Assembly (NCBI GenBank): GCA_964525995.1
Contig: CAZGIM010000010.1
Coordinates: 1-64,000, forward strand
From: CAIVAT01 sp964525995
GTDB taxonomy: Bacteria; Bacteroidota; Bacteroidia; Bacteroidales; FEN-979
Reading direction: 5' to 3'
Length of the DNA stretch: 64,000 bases
Position numbers and translations under genes: made by a program. Of this stretch, positions 8,418 through 17,399 are shown piece after piece. Within the stretch, counting starts at the first letter, position 1; the number at the start of each line of letters is the position of its first letter. Under the pieces are notes generated by a model that did not search any database, was not told the origin of the DNA, and saw only the letters and a program-made list of their open reading frames with translations.

Positions 8418-9605
8418 ATGGAAACAGTAAGGCGCATTGCTTTCCTTAAAACCGTCTCAATTTTTTCAGAGACGCCCGACGAAGTCTTGAAACAGATCGC
8501 CGACCGGTTGATCGAAATGGAGGTTTGCGAAGGGGATCACATTGTGCTCAAGGGTGAATTAGGCGACGCCATGTATATCATTGTCGACGGCCGGGTTAAA
8601 GTTCATGATGCCGAATACATCTTCTCGGTGCTGAAAACAAGGGATGTCTTCGGAAAGTATTATCTGCTCGACAAGAAAGAACGCTCCGCCACGGTCACCG
8701 CACTCTCTCATACCTTCCTGTACCGGTTCAACCAGGATCTCTTTTTCAGGATCACCCAAAACGAAAATACCCTGATCCGGGGTGTTCTGAAAGCTCTTGT
8801 GGGCAGGCTGCGCGACATGAATATAGCGGAAGAACAACTTGCGGCACAAAATCATGAAATCGTCAGGCAAAAAGAGGAACTGGAAAAACAGAAAAGAGAA
8901 CTTATCGACCTCAATGCTACCAAGGATAAGTTCTTTTCCATCATTGCCCATGACCTGCGAAGCCCAATCACAACCCTTATCTCGCTTTCCGAAGTTTTAC
9001 GTACCGATATCGACCTGCTGACTGTGGGCGAGACGCATGAGATACTCACCAGCCTGCATGCGCTTTCGCGTAATTACCTGAAACTGCTCGATAACCTGCT
9101 ACAGTGGGCGCGAATCCAGACCGGCCGGATGGTTCCCGATCCACAACCCGTCGAGCTGGTCACCCTCATCAACGAAATAGTCGATTTTTATAAAGTCACC
9201 GCTGCCGAAAAACGCGTTAACCTGATCTCCCGGGTTTCCGGCGCTGTTACCATAATTGCCGATCCCAACATGATCAAGACCGTTTTGCGAAACCTCATCT
9301 CCAACGCGCTGAAATATACTGCCATGGAGGGATCCGTCACGGTCGAAACCGACCTGAAACCAGGCTGGATAACGGTATCTGTGATCGATACCGGCCTTGG
9401 CATGACACCTCAGACGATAAGCAGTCTTTTCAGACTTGACAAGACCTTTTCGACGGCCGGAACTGCCAATGAAAAAGGAACCGGGCTCGGGCTAATCCTG
9501 AGTAAGGAATTCGTCGAAAAAAACGGAGGAACAATTTCCGTGGAGAGTGAATATGGTCAAGGCTCCACATTCCGCTTTACCTTACCGGTTCAGGAACCAT
9601 CATGA
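8418..9605 (+). CDS. Soluble sensor histidine kinase with N-terminal cyclic-nucleotide-binding-like domain
   Basis: A 395-residue cytoplasmic kinase. Residues about 8-125 resemble the CAP_ED cyclic-nucleotide-binding fold (EGDHIVLKGELGDAMYIIVDG, followed by an ERSATVTAL strand); the arginine-containing phosphate cassette is degenerate, so ligand binding is uncertain. A charged coiled coil (about 135-168) leads to the HisKA helix with phosphoacceptor H178 in IIAHDLRSP, then HATPase_c with an N-box (NLISNALKY), G1 (DTGLGM) and G2 (KGTGLGL). There is no transmembrane segment, receiver domain or neighbouring response regulator. It overlaps the next glycosyltransferase gene by four bases (ATGA), so the two are probably translated together. 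Confidence 0.88.
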   Translation: METVRRIAFLKTVSIFSETPDEVLKQIADRLIEMEVCEGDHIVLKGELGDAMYIIVDGRVKVHDAEYIFSVLKTRDVFGKYYLLDKKERSATVTALSHTFLYRFNQDLFFRITQNENTLIRGVLKALVGRLRDMNIAEEQLAAQNHEIVRQKEELEKQKRELIDLNATKDKFFSIIAHDLRSPITTLISLSEVLRTDIDLLTVGETHEILTSLHALSRNYLKLLDNLLQWARIQTGRMVPDPQPVELVTLINEIVDFYKVTAAEKRVNLISRVSGAVTIIADPNMIKTVLRNLISNALKYTAMEGSVTVETDLKPGWITVSVIDTGLGMTPQTISSLFRLDKTFSTAGTANEKGTGLGLILSKEFVEKNGGTISVESEYGQGSTFRFTLPVQEPS

Positions 9606-10768
9606 CAAAAAAGGGAACAATCATCCTGATCGGGACCGCTCATCCTTTCAGGGGTGGCCTCGCAAACTACAACGAACGACTGATCCGCGAATACCGTAAA
9701 ATGGGGTATGATGCCGGGATTTACACTTTTTCGCTCCAATATCCGTCACTGCTCTTTCCGGGTAAAACCCAAAAATCGACGGAACCTGCCCCTGATGATC
9801 TGCCCATTCACATCAAAGTAAACAGCATCAACCCTTTCAATTGGATCCGAATCGGAAATGAATTACGTAAACGCAAGCCTGACCTGATCCTGGTAAAATT
9901 CTGGATTCCGTTCATGGCGCCCTGTTTTGGAACCATCTGCCGGATAGTAAGACGAAATAAGCATACCCGGATCATAACCATTATCGACAATATCATTCCC
10001 CACGAATCACGCCCGGGCGACCGGATACTGGCAAAATACTGGATTGGATCAGTTGATGGATGCATCGCCATGTCGCATTCAGTACTCAAAGACCTCGATT
10101 CATTCGACCCTTTCAAACCAAAGCTTTTCTGTCCGCATCCGCTCTATGATAATTTCGGGGAGCCGGTCTCCAAATCCGAAGCTATTAACTGGCTCAACCT
10201 CGATGCAAACTGCCGGTACATCCTGTTTTTTGGATTCATCCGCGATTACAAAGGTTTGGATCTGCTGTTGCTTGCCATGCGGCATCCGCGAATTCGGGAG
10301 ATGAAGATCAAACTGATTGTTGCCGGAGAGTACTATTGTGATCCCAAGCCCTATTCAGAGATTATTGAGAAAGAACATCTTGAAAAGCAGGTGATCCTTA
10401 GAACCGATTTCATTCCCGACAGTCAGGTCGTGAATTATTTCTGCGCAGCCGATGTGGTGGTACAACCTTATAAAAGCGCGACCCAAAGCGGGGTGACACA
10501 AATTGCTTACCATTTCAACAAACCCATGATTATCACCGATGTGGGAGGATTGGCCGAAATTGTCCCCGACGGAAAAGTGGGTTATGTTGTGAATCCTGAT
10601 CCCGATGCTATTGCCGGAGCCATTCTCCGATTTTATGACGGCGATAAAGAGAAGGAATTCACAATCGCGGCATCTGAGGAAAAGAAGAAATATTCCTGGG
10701 AACGTATGGTCAATGCCATCGGGACTTTGATGGGGGAAAATCCAGAAATGAACCGGACAAGGACCTAA
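9602..10768 (+). CDS. Family 4 glycosyltransferase
   Basis: A 388-residue GT-B enzyme, presumably cytoplasmic or membrane-peripheral, that adds a sugar to a glycan or lipid. The N-terminal glycine motif HPFRGGLANYN suits acceptor-side binding; the C-terminal half has the GT4 nucleotide-sugar signature, including ILFFGFIRDYKGLDLLL, then VVVQPYKSATQSGVTQIAY and ITDVGGLAEIV. Its ATG is embedded in the stop of the histidine-kinase gene. With the GT2 gene it suggests surface glycan or glycolipid assembly; the sugar and acceptor are unknown. Confidence 0.87.
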   Translation: MTKKGTIILIGTAHPFRGGLANYNERLIREYRKMGYDAGIYTFSLQYPSLLFPGKTQKSTEPAPDDLPIHIKVNSINPFNWIRIGNELRKRKPDLILVKFWIPFMAPCFGTICRIVRRNKHTRIITIIDNIIPHESRPGDRILAKYWIGSVDGCIAMSHSVLKDLDSFDPFKPKLFCPHPLYDNFGEPVSKSEAINWLNLDANCRYILFFGFIRDYKGLDLLLLAMRHPRIREMKIKLIVAGEYYCDPKPYSEIIEKEHLEKQVILRTDFIPDSQVVNYFCAADVVVQPYKSATQSGVTQIAYHFNKPMIITDVGGLAEIVPDGKVGYVVNPDPDAIAGAILRFYDGDKEKEFTIAASEEKKKYSWERMVNAIGTLMGENPEMNRTRT

Positions 10769-10805
10769 TATACGGTTTTATCTATTCAACTTTAAAAAAA
10801 GGAAT

Positions 10806-12167
10806 ATGAAAAGTTATCGATTGATTTCTTTTTATTTATTAATTATCTGTATTTTATTGAATTATAATACTACTGCGCAATATACCGTCGTTATTCAACC
10901 TGGTCCCGATACCGGAATGGATACTTATATAAATAGCGCGTACCCTGATGATCCAGGAGGTCCAAATGAAGGTCTTTCAGCCAATGCATGGACATATGAG
11001 GGTGTATTTGGGATTGGGAGGAGTTTGATCAGGTTTGATCTGGCAGGGTTACCCACAAATACGCAAATCCTTGATGCAAGGCTTACATTAGTATTTGATC
11101 CCTCGATTGCCTTTGGTCAACAATACGGAGAAAATGCCAGTATCCTTCAAAAAATAACCAGCCCCTGGAATGCGGAAACAACGACCTGGAATACCCAACC
11201 GGGGAGTATAACATCTGACCAGGTTTTCATTCCGAAAACCCTTAGCACGTCTCAAAATCTTTCAAACATAAATCTGACTGAAATGGTACAGGGATGGGTC
11301 AAAAATCCTGCTACAAATTTTGGTTTTATTCACAAAATGCTTGTTGAGAATGAATATTGTTGTGTGGTCTATGCATCAAGTAACAAACCTGTAATCGAAA
11401 TGAGACCAAAACTTGTCGTTACGTACCAATGTGACTTCCCCAAAGCCGGTTTTCAATATAATGTACAAATTCCTAAAGTCACCTTTACAGATACTTCATA
11501 TTCTGCCACATCGTGGAATTGGGATTTTGGCGATGGGTATCTTTCAACACTTCAAAATCCTGTTCACGAATACGAAAGCCAGGGAAATTATGATGTATGC
11601 CTTATAGTTCAAAATTCATGCGGATTTGATACAGTTTGTCAGAACATTAAAGTATGCAAGATGCCGGAACCTTCTTTCAAATATTCCATAAACGCAAATG
11701 AACAATTAATTTCCTTTTCAGATTCTTCAAATCAGCCTCTTTCATGGTTCTGGGATTTCGGAGATGGTTTTTATTCTGACCTTCAAAATCCACAACATTA
11801 TTTTAATAAACCCGGAATATATTTTGTTTGCGAGCATGTAATCAATGCTTGTGGTGAAGACTCCTGCTGTGATTCGATTAGAATTTATGCTACGGGTTTA
11901 AACTACGGTAACCTGTCGGCATCAATTCACTATTTTCCCAATCCTGTACATACCCATCTGTTCATCAAATCCGATATTCATTTTTCCCGGAAGACGACCA
12001 TAACCTTGAAAACCATTGAAAGCAAAAAGATTCGTGATTGGAATTTCGATGGTGAGGAATTATTGACCGGAATCTCACTTGATTTAAGTACAATTTCGCA
12101 AGGCCTCTACTTTTTGCAGATTCAAAATGATACGCTTCTGTTTTCAGAGAAAGTAATAATCCAGTAA
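10806..12167 (+). CDS. Secreted DNRLRE/PKD protein with T9SS sorting signal
   Basis: A 453-residue exported protein. A signal peptide spans about residues 1-24, ending TTAQ. Residues about 30-205 resemble a DNRLRE-type beta domain (DTYINS, IRFDL, then a WNAETTTWNTQP strand and a VQGWVKNP helix). Two PKD domains follow, each with WDFGDG, near residues 238 and 315. The tail (YFPNPVHTHLFIKS onward) is a type A T9SS C-terminal sorting domain, so the protein should be secreted and attached to the cell surface. It is more A+T rich than both flanking operons, suggesting a separate history. Its natural ligand is unknown. Confidence 0.85.
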   Translation: MKSYRLISFYLLIICILLNYNTTAQYTVVIQPGPDTGMDTYINSAYPDDPGGPNEGLSANAWTYEGVFGIGRSLIRFDLAGLPTNTQILDARLTLVFDPSIAFGQQYGENASILQKITSPWNAETTTWNTQPGSITSDQVFIPKTLSTSQNLSNINLTEMVQGWVKNPATNFGFIHKMLVENEYCCVVYASSNKPVIEMRPKLVVTYQCDFPKAGFQYNVQIPKVTFTDTSYSATSWNWDFGDGYLSTLQNPVHEYESQGNYDVCLIVQNSCGFDTVCQNIKVCKMPEPSFKYSINANEQLISFSDSSNQPLSWFWDFGDGFYSDLQNPQHYFNKPGIYFVCEHVINACGEDSCCDSIRIYATGLNYGNLSASIHYFPNPVHTHLFIKSDIHFSRKTTITLKTIESKKIRDWNFDGEELLTGISLDLSTISQGLYFLQIQNDTLLFSEKVIIQ

Positions 12168-12172
12168 CTTTG
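12142..12172 (+). promoter_or_regulatory. Promoter before hddA
   Basis: TTTC (12142-12145), 19 bases, then TAACTTTG (12165-12172); the -7 box overlaps the stop codon of the preceding gene. The start site would be about 30 bases before the hddA ATG. Confidence 0.6.
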
Positions 12173-12207
12173 CGGAACTTTCGTTATCCACATGATAATC
12201 CTGAATA

Positions 12208-13236
12208 ATGATCATCCGCAGTAAAGCTCCTTTGCGACTGGGTCTTGCCGGTGGCGGCACCGATGTGGCGCCCTTTTCCGACCTCTATGGCGGCGCCATC
12301 CTGAACGCAACCATCAGCATGTATGCCTACGCGACCATTAAACCCAGAAATGACGGTCAAATCCTTCTGAATGCCTGGGATAAAAAAGAACAACTTCAGT
12401 TCCCCTCCTCATCCTTCCTTGAAATCGACGGCAATCTCGATTTACATAAAGGCATTTATAACCGGATGGTTCATGATTTTTCAGGAAAACCTCTTTCGTT
12501 TGAGTTGCATACCTATGTTGACGCTCCTCCCGGATCAGGACTGGGAACCTCGTCAACTCTGGTCGTAGCTATTCTGGGCGCCTTTGCCGAATGGCTCAAC
12601 CTGCCGTTGGGCGAATATGACCTTGCCCGGCTGGCATATCAGATCGAACGGATTGACCTGAAAATGGCGGGAGGAAAACAGGATCAGTACGCCGCAACGT
12701 TTGGCGGAGTCAACTTCATGGAATTTTATAAAGATGACAAGGTCATTGTGAATCCCTTACGGATCCGGGAAAAATACCTCGATGAACTGGCGCATAACCT
12801 GGTGCTGTACCATACCGAAACAAGCCGCCTTTCATCCAGGATCATCGAGCAACAAACCCGGAATGTGATGGCAAAAAATGAAAAATCACTTGAAGCAATG
12901 CACAAACTCAAAGAACAGGCTTTCAGTATGAAAGAGGCATTGCTAACAGGCCACCTCGACAGCATTGGCAGGAACCTGGACTTTGGTTGGAAGTTTAAAA
13001 AGAACCTTGCCGAAGGGGTAACCAATCCGATGATTGATCAGCTTTACGAAACAGCAATCTCCGCCGGCGCCACGGGTGGTAAGGTATCCGGAGCAGGTGG
13101 GGGAGGGTTCATGTTTTTCTATTGCCCCGACAACTCCCGGTCGAAGGTTATTGAAGCCCTGCACCATTTCGGCGGACAAACCAAGAGGTATGAATTTACT
13201 TCCAAAGGATTGACCACCTGGACGATCGACCGATGA
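12208..13236 (+). CDS. hddA: D-glycero-alpha-D-manno-heptose 7-phosphate kinase (GHMP kinase)
   Basis: Phosphorylates D-glycero-alpha-D-manno-heptose 7-phosphate to the 1,7-bisphosphate, the second step to GDP-heptose. The 342-residue protein has GHMP kinase signatures: the N-terminal SKAPLRLGLAGGGTDV, the ATP-binding PPGSGLGTSS near residue 110, and GKVSGAGGGGFMFF near 290. The GGGTDV start and the GGKQDQYAATFGG segment are typical of HddA and related sugar kinases rather than galactokinases. gmhA, hddC and gmhB follow downstream, completing the route. A terminator follows at once, so hddA is probably transcribed separately from the gmhA block. Confidence 0.9.
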   Translation: MIIRSKAPLRLGLAGGGTDVAPFSDLYGGAILNATISMYAYATIKPRNDGQILLNAWDKKEQLQFPSSSFLEIDGNLDLHKGIYNRMVHDFSGKPLSFELHTYVDAPPGSGLGTSSTLVVAILGAFAEWLNLPLGEYDLARLAYQIERIDLKMAGGKQDQYAATFGGVNFMEFYKDDKVIVNPLRIREKYLDELAHNLVLYHTETSRLSSRIIEQQTRNVMAKNEKSLEAMHKLKEQAFSMKEALLTGHLDSIGRNLDFGWKFKKNLAEGVTNPMIDQLYETAISAGATGGKVSGAGGGGFMFFYCPDNSRSKVIEALHHFGGQTKRYEFTSKGLTTWTIDR

Positions 13237-13251
13237 AACGACAGGGAGATC

Positions 13252-13278
13252 AACAGGCTCCTCCGGAGCCTGTTTTTT
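13252..13278 (+). terminator. Terminator after hddA
   Basis: AACAGGCTCC pairs perfectly with GGAGCCTGTT around TCC and runs into a T-tract (13252-13278), 15 bases after the hddA stop. Confidence 0.88.
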
Positions 13279-13361
13279 ATAAGACGGACGAAGGAATGAA
13301 TACCCGGAAGTAACAAATGATACGGGTGAATCCCATTACTCCGGACAAAAACAAAGTAACT

Positions 13362-13886
13362 ATGGAAAACTTTTTGGATTTGGTTAAAAAAAGATATTCC
13401 GTCCGGAACTATCTTGACGAGGCAGTCGAGGAGGAAAAACTGAATTATATCCTCGAATGCGGACGACTTGCCCCCTCTGCCGCCAATTATCAATCCTGGC
13501 ACATCATTGTGGCACGGGATCCGGAAGTGAAGCGCAGCATCGCAACAACATATAACCGTCAGTGGCTCAGTCAGGCGCCTGTCATCCTGGTTATTTGCGG
13601 CGACCACAGCAAGGCCTGGAAAAGATCCGATGGCAAAGACCACACCGATATTGATGTCGCGATCATCGTTGACCATATGACCCTGGCTGCCGCTGAATCG
13701 GGTTTGGGAACCTGCTGGATTTGTAATTTTGATGCGCGTGCCTGTCGTACCATTCTGAATCTGGAGGATAACTGGGAACCCGTCGTTTTATTACCATTGG
13801 GCTATCCCGCGCCTTCAACCGATGATAATTCCCGCCATCTTAAACGAAAGTCTCAGGATGAAATCGTATCGTTTGATAAATTTTAA
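13362..13886 (+). CDS. Nitroreductase-family flavoprotein
   Basis: A 174-residue FMN-dependent NAD(P)H oxidoreductase of the nitroreductase fold. The FMN-phosphate motif KKRYSVRNY is near residues 8-16, GRLAPSAANYQSW near 32-44 is a second conserved contact, and AAESGLGTCWI and LPLGYPAP mark the C-terminal half. Such enzymes reduce nitro groups or quinones; the substrate is not readable. I start at ATG 13362 because the 15 residues of the longer frame from 13317 precede the family's normal beginning. It sits between hddA and gmhA with no evident role in heptose synthesis. Confidence 0.85.
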   Translation: MENFLDLVKKRYSVRNYLDEAVEEEKLNYILECGRLAPSAANYQSWHIIVARDPEVKRSIATTYNRQWLSQAPVILVICGDHSKAWKRSDGKDHTDIDVAIIVDHMTLAAAESGLGTCWICNFDARACRTILNLEDNWEPVVLLPLGYPAPSTDDNSRHLKRKSQDEIVSFDKF

Positions 13887-13965
13887 AACCGGGAATTGAT
13901 CTGCTTTTGCTATCGTTTTCCGTGAGTCCTGACGATCTTAAAGTTCATATACCAACCGTGAAGCT

Positions 13966-14544
13966 ATGCGTATCAAAGAATCCATCAAACAATCCATCGA
14001 GGTAAAGCAACAGATTCTTGAAAATGAAGAGTTGGTTCAGACCATCCGCGACATTTCACAGGCTTGTGCTGATACCTTTTGCAGCGGCGGGAAGGTGCTG
14101 TTTTGCGGCAACGGAGGAAGCGCCGCCGATGCCCAGCATCTTGCCGCGGAGTTTTCGGGTCGCTTCTATTACGACCGCCCGCCATTGCCTTCCGAAGCCC
14201 TCCATGTAAACACCTCCTACCTTACTGCCGTTGCCAACGATTACTCGTTCGATGAAGTATATGCGCGTCTGCTGAAAGGCACCTCCCAGGCAGGAGATAT
14301 CCTGGTGGGAATAAGCACTTCGGGCAACTCTGTAAACATTATCCGCGCCTTCGAAACTGCACGTGAAACTGGCGTTATTACTGTCGGATTGACCGGACGT
14401 ACCGGCGGGAAAATGAAGAATCTTTCCGATTTCCTCATTTGCGTTCCCTCCGACGATACACCGCGAATCCAGGAAGCCCACATCATGATCGGTCACATCA
14501 TTTGTGAACTGGTCGAATCAGCGCTCTTTCCAAAAGAATCCTGA
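13966..14544 (+). CDS. gmhA: Sedoheptulose 7-phosphate isomerase
   Basis: Converts sedoheptulose 7-phosphate to D-glycero-D-manno-heptose 7-phosphate, the first step of heptose synthesis. The 192-residue SIS-domain protein has FCGNGGSAADAQHLAAEFSGRF, here given in part as GNGGSAADAQHLAAEF, ISTSGNSVNI and a late PRIQEAHIMIGH with the catalytic glutamate/histidine region. Size and motifs are those of GmhA. hddC begins two bases after its stop and gmhB overlaps hddC, so these three form an operon. The product feeds the GDP-heptose branch rather than the ADP-heptose branch because hddA and hddC are the partners. Confidence 0.93.
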   Translation: MRIKESIKQSIEVKQQILENEELVQTIRDISQACADTFCSGGKVLFCGNGGSAADAQHLAAEFSGRFYYDRPPLPSEALHVNTSYLTAVANDYSFDEVYARLLKGTSQAGDILVGISTSGNSVNIIRAFETARETGVITVGLTGRTGGKMKNLSDFLICVPSDDTPRIQEAHIMIGHIICELVESALFPKES

Positions 14545-14546
14545 CG

Positions 14547-15248
14547 ATGGAAGCCATCATTCTGGCAGGTGGACTCGGAACCAGGCTTCAGTCGGTGGTC
14601 AGCGATGTGCCCAAATCGATGGCGGTAATTAACGGCCGGCCGTTTCTCGAATATCAGCTCGATTATCTGATCGGACAAGGCACAATGAGAGCGGTGCTTT
14701 CTGTCGGGTATAAGCATGAATGCATCGTGAACCATTTCGGGTACACTTACAAATCGCTTGAGATAGATTATGCGATCGAAAATGAACCCTTGGGAACCGG
14801 AGGAGGGATCAGGCTCTCGTTTTGGAAAATTGACGGGCACAGAGCCTTGATTCTTAATGGCGACAGCATGTTTCGCTTCGACTTCAGGGAGATGATGGAT
14901 TTTCACCTGAAAAAGAGGGCAGCGGTCACAATTGCACTTCGAAAACTTAAGGATACCAGTCGTTATGGAAGGGTCTCGATGGGAAGAACCCGACGAATCA
15001 ACGGTTTTTCGGAAAAGGACCCGGATAGTGCTCCCGGTTATATCAATGGAGGTATCTATATTCTGGAGAAAAAGATGTTGATGGAGCCTGAGTTCAGAGG
15101 AAAATTTTCGATCGAAAAAGATTTCTTTGCTCACTATTACCCGACTTTGAAAATGTTCGGATTTGAGACTCAGGGATATTTTCTCGACATAGGGATCCCG
15201 GAGGATTATAAAAAAGCGCAGGATGAGTTTACCACTTTCGTCGATTAA
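14547..15248 (+). CDS. hddC: D-glycero-alpha-D-manno-heptose 1-phosphate guanylyltransferase
   Basis: A 233-residue nucleotidyltransferase that should activate heptose 1-phosphate with GTP to give GDP-D-glycero-alpha-D-manno-heptose. The signature AGGLGTRLQSVVSDVPKSM is at residues 7-25, a G-rich loop PLGTGGGIR near 80, the metal aspartate in LNGDSMFRFD near 107, and YINGGIYI later. The sequence alone could fit a mannose- or glucose-1-phosphate transferase; position between gmhA and gmhB, with hddA upstream, makes HddC the best name. It overlaps gmhB by 26 bases. Confidence 0.85.
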   Translation: MEAIILAGGLGTRLQSVVSDVPKSMAVINGRPFLEYQLDYLIGQGTMRAVLSVGYKHECIVNHFGYTYKSLEIDYAIENEPLGTGGGIRLSFWKIDGHRALILNGDSMFRFDFREMMDFHLKKRAAVTIALRKLKDTSRYGRVSMGRTRRINGFSEKDPDSAPGYINGGIYILEKKMLMEPEFRGKFSIEKDFFAHYYPTLKMFGFETQGYFLDIGIPEDYKKAQDEFTTFVD

Positions 15249-15801
15249 TCATGCATGGACCTTGTTCCTCGACCGCGACGGAGTCATCAACGAGCGTATT
15301 GTTGATGATTACGTCAAAAACCGGGAACAGTTTCGTTTTCTTCCCGGCGTTTTAGAGGCCATGCCCCAATTAGCCGGACTTTTTACGCGGATCATCGTAG
15401 TCAGCAACCAGCAGGGAATTGGGAAAGGAATGATGTCGGTGCAGCAACTCAGCGACATTCATGAACATATGACGGAAGTCATACGCAAGCAGGGAGGAAG
15501 AATTGATCTCATCCTGTTCTCACCCGATCTTGCAAGTTCCGGCTCATTTACGCGAAAACCCAATATCGGGATGGCTCTTCAGGCCAAAAGGAGATTTCCT
15601 GAAATCCGGTTTAAGAATTCAGTGATAGCGGGCGATTCCCTTTCTGATATGATATTTGGCAAACGGATTGGAATGCTGACCGCATTGATTTCCACAAATC
15701 ACGGGTTGGCCCGAAAATACCCCCAACTAATCGACAGCGTCTTCCCCGACCTGAAGACATTTGCTGATTTCTTATTAGTTAACCAGGAAAAAGATATTTA
15801 G
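15223..15801 (+). CDS. gmhB: D-glycero-D-manno-heptose 1,7-bisphosphate phosphatase (HAD family)
   Basis: Removes the 7-phosphate from heptose 1,7-bisphosphate. The 192-residue HAD protein has motif I FLDRDGVIN near residue 15, motif II VVSNQQGIGKG near 62, the motif III lysine in TRKPNIGM, and motif IV AGDSLSDM near 140. The HisB-N/GmhB zinc-loop cysteines found in E. coli GmhB are absent: the region before RKP reads SPDLASSGSFT, shorter and without Cys. Start ATG 15223 lies inside hddC; the next in-frame start would remove motif I. Assignment depends partly on the operon. Confidence 0.87.
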   Translation: MSLPLSSINHAWTLFLDRDGVINERIVDDYVKNREQFRFLPGVLEAMPQLAGLFTRIIVVSNQQGIGKGMMSVQQLSDIHEHMTEVIRKQGGRIDLILFSPDLASSGSFTRKPNIGMALQAKRRFPEIRFKNSVIAGDSLSDMIFGKRIGMLTALISTNHGLARKYPQLIDSVFPDLKTFADFLLVNQEKDI

Positions 15802-15874
15802 TTTAAAGGTCTCACATTTTAGCATTTATAAATAGTCTCCATTTTTCTCTATAACTCATTCTCCCGATCCTGAT

Positions 15875-17326
15875 ATGAACCCGACGCTAATCCTTGCCTG
15901 CTTTTTAACCTATACCGCCCTGTTGTTTTTTATTACCTGGCTAACAGCCCGGAAAGCAACAAACCGAAGTTTCTTTATCGGCAACAAAGCATCGCCCTGG
16001 ATGGTCGTCGCCTATGGCATGATCGGAGCCTCGATGTCGGGTGTTACCTTTATGTCGGTTCCGGGTTGGGTTGGCACTACCGGCTTTTCATACATGGGAG
16101 TTGTGATCGGATATGTTTTCGGCTACCTTGTCATCGCGACCGTTCTGCTCCCCCTCTATTACCGCTTAAACCTCACCTCAATATATACTTACCTCGACGC
16201 CCGGTTCGGATTCTGGTCATACAAAACCGGAGCATTTTACTTTATCCTTTCGCGGGTCATCGGGGCGTCATTCCGCATGTTCCTGGTGGTGAACGTGCTT
16301 CAGATCTTCGTCTTCGACGCCTGGAATGTGCCCTTTCATATTACCGTCCTCATCTTTATAATCCTGATTCTGCTTTATACTTTTAAAGGCGGGATAAAGA
16401 CCATAATCTGGACCGATACCATACAAACCACCTTCATGCTGCTTTCGCTTGGCGTTTGCATCTACCTGATCATGGATCAACTGGGATTGAACCTGTTTGA
16501 AATGATCGATAACGTTTCAGTAAGCCGCTACTCAAAAATGATTTATTCCGATTGGAACGACAAGCATTTCTTCCTCAAGGAGGTGTTCAGCGGGGCATTT
16601 ATTGCCATTGTCATGACCGGGCTGGACCAGGAAATGATGCAGAAAAACCTCAGTTGCCGGTCGCTCCACGATGCCCGTAAAAACATGTTTACCTATACCG
16701 GCATTATGATCGTTGTTAACATGGTTATCCTGTTTTTAGGTGCCAGCCTCTTCCTTTACTCCGACGCCAAAGGAATAGCATTACCCGCAAGAAGTGACGA
16801 TCTTTTCCCGGTTATCGCCATAAACCACCTGGGACCTTTCGCGGGTCTCGTCTTTCTGATCGGACTCATTTCTGCAGCCTATCCCAGCGCCGACGGAGCT
16901 CTGACTTCACTGACTACCTGCTTCAGTATCGACTTTCTGGGAATTGACAAACGTCAGGATATCGACGAACAACTGAAGAAAAAAATCCGTCAACGGGTTC
17001 ACATCGGTTTCGCCCTTGTTTTGCTGATCGTGATCGTGGTTTTCAGGGCTATCAACGACCGCGCCGTAATCGACAAACTCTTCACTGTTGCCGGCTACAC
17101 CTACGGACCGCTCCTGGGACTCTATGCTTTCGGACTTTTTACAAAACTGCAGGTTAAGGACCGGTGGGTGCCCCTGATCGCCTTGTTGTCACCGGTTATA
17201 TGCTACTTTATCAGCGAATATTCCGTCACCCTTTTTAATGGTTATAGGTTTGGATTTGAACTCCTGATTTTAAACGGAATTATTACATTTGCCGGACTTC
17301 TTATGGTGCATAAAAAACCCGGATGA
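15875..17326 (+). CDS. Sodium:solute symporter (SSS family)
   Basis: A 483-residue inner-membrane transporter with about 13 hydrophobic segments, matching the SSS (LeuT-fold) family length. Family features include the SFFIGNKASPWMVVAYGMIGASMSG region near residues 30-55 (given here by its ends SFFIGNK and GASMSG), the GGIKTIIWTDTIQ loop near 170-183, GLDQEMMQKNLSCRS near 250, and SAAYPSADGALTSL near 330, where Na-site residues cluster. The solute is not evident; sugar, sialic acid and proline branches look similar by eye. It stands 73 bases after gmhB and may be separately expressed. Confidence 0.88.
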   Translation: MNPTLILACFLTYTALLFFITWLTARKATNRSFFIGNKASPWMVVAYGMIGASMSGVTFMSVPGWVGTTGFSYMGVVIGYVFGYLVIATVLLPLYYRLNLTSIYTYLDARFGFWSYKTGAFYFILSRVIGASFRMFLVVNVLQIFVFDAWNVPFHITVLIFIILILLYTFKGGIKTIIWTDTIQTTFMLLSLGVCIYLIMDQLGLNLFEMIDNVSVSRYSKMIYSDWNDKHFFLKEVFSGAFIAIVMTGLDQEMMQKNLSCRSLHDARKNMFTYTGIMIVVNMVILFLGASLFLYSDAKGIALPARSDDLFPVIAINHLGPFAGLVFLIGLISAAYPSADGALTSLTTCFSIDFLGIDKRQDIDEQLKKKIRQRVHIGFALVLLIVIVVFRAINDRAVIDKLFTVAGYTYGPLLGLYAFGLFTKLQVKDRWVPLIALLSPVICYFISEYSVTLFNGYRFGFELLILNGIITFAGLLMVHKKPG

Positions 17327-17399
17327 CTTGTTTCGGATGAAGTATTCGCTCATCCGATTACATCCGGACCAAAAAAAGGTAATTGAAAAACCCAACTTT

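Noticed and set aside
12184..12192. A perfect DnaA box (TTATCCACA) before hddA
   Set aside because: A single box without a cluster, A+T-rich unwinding region or dnaA neighbour is likely chance.
13119..13676. Minus-strand frame of 185 codons opposite hddA and the nitroreductase
   Set aside because: It crosses two well-supported genes and the terminator between them.
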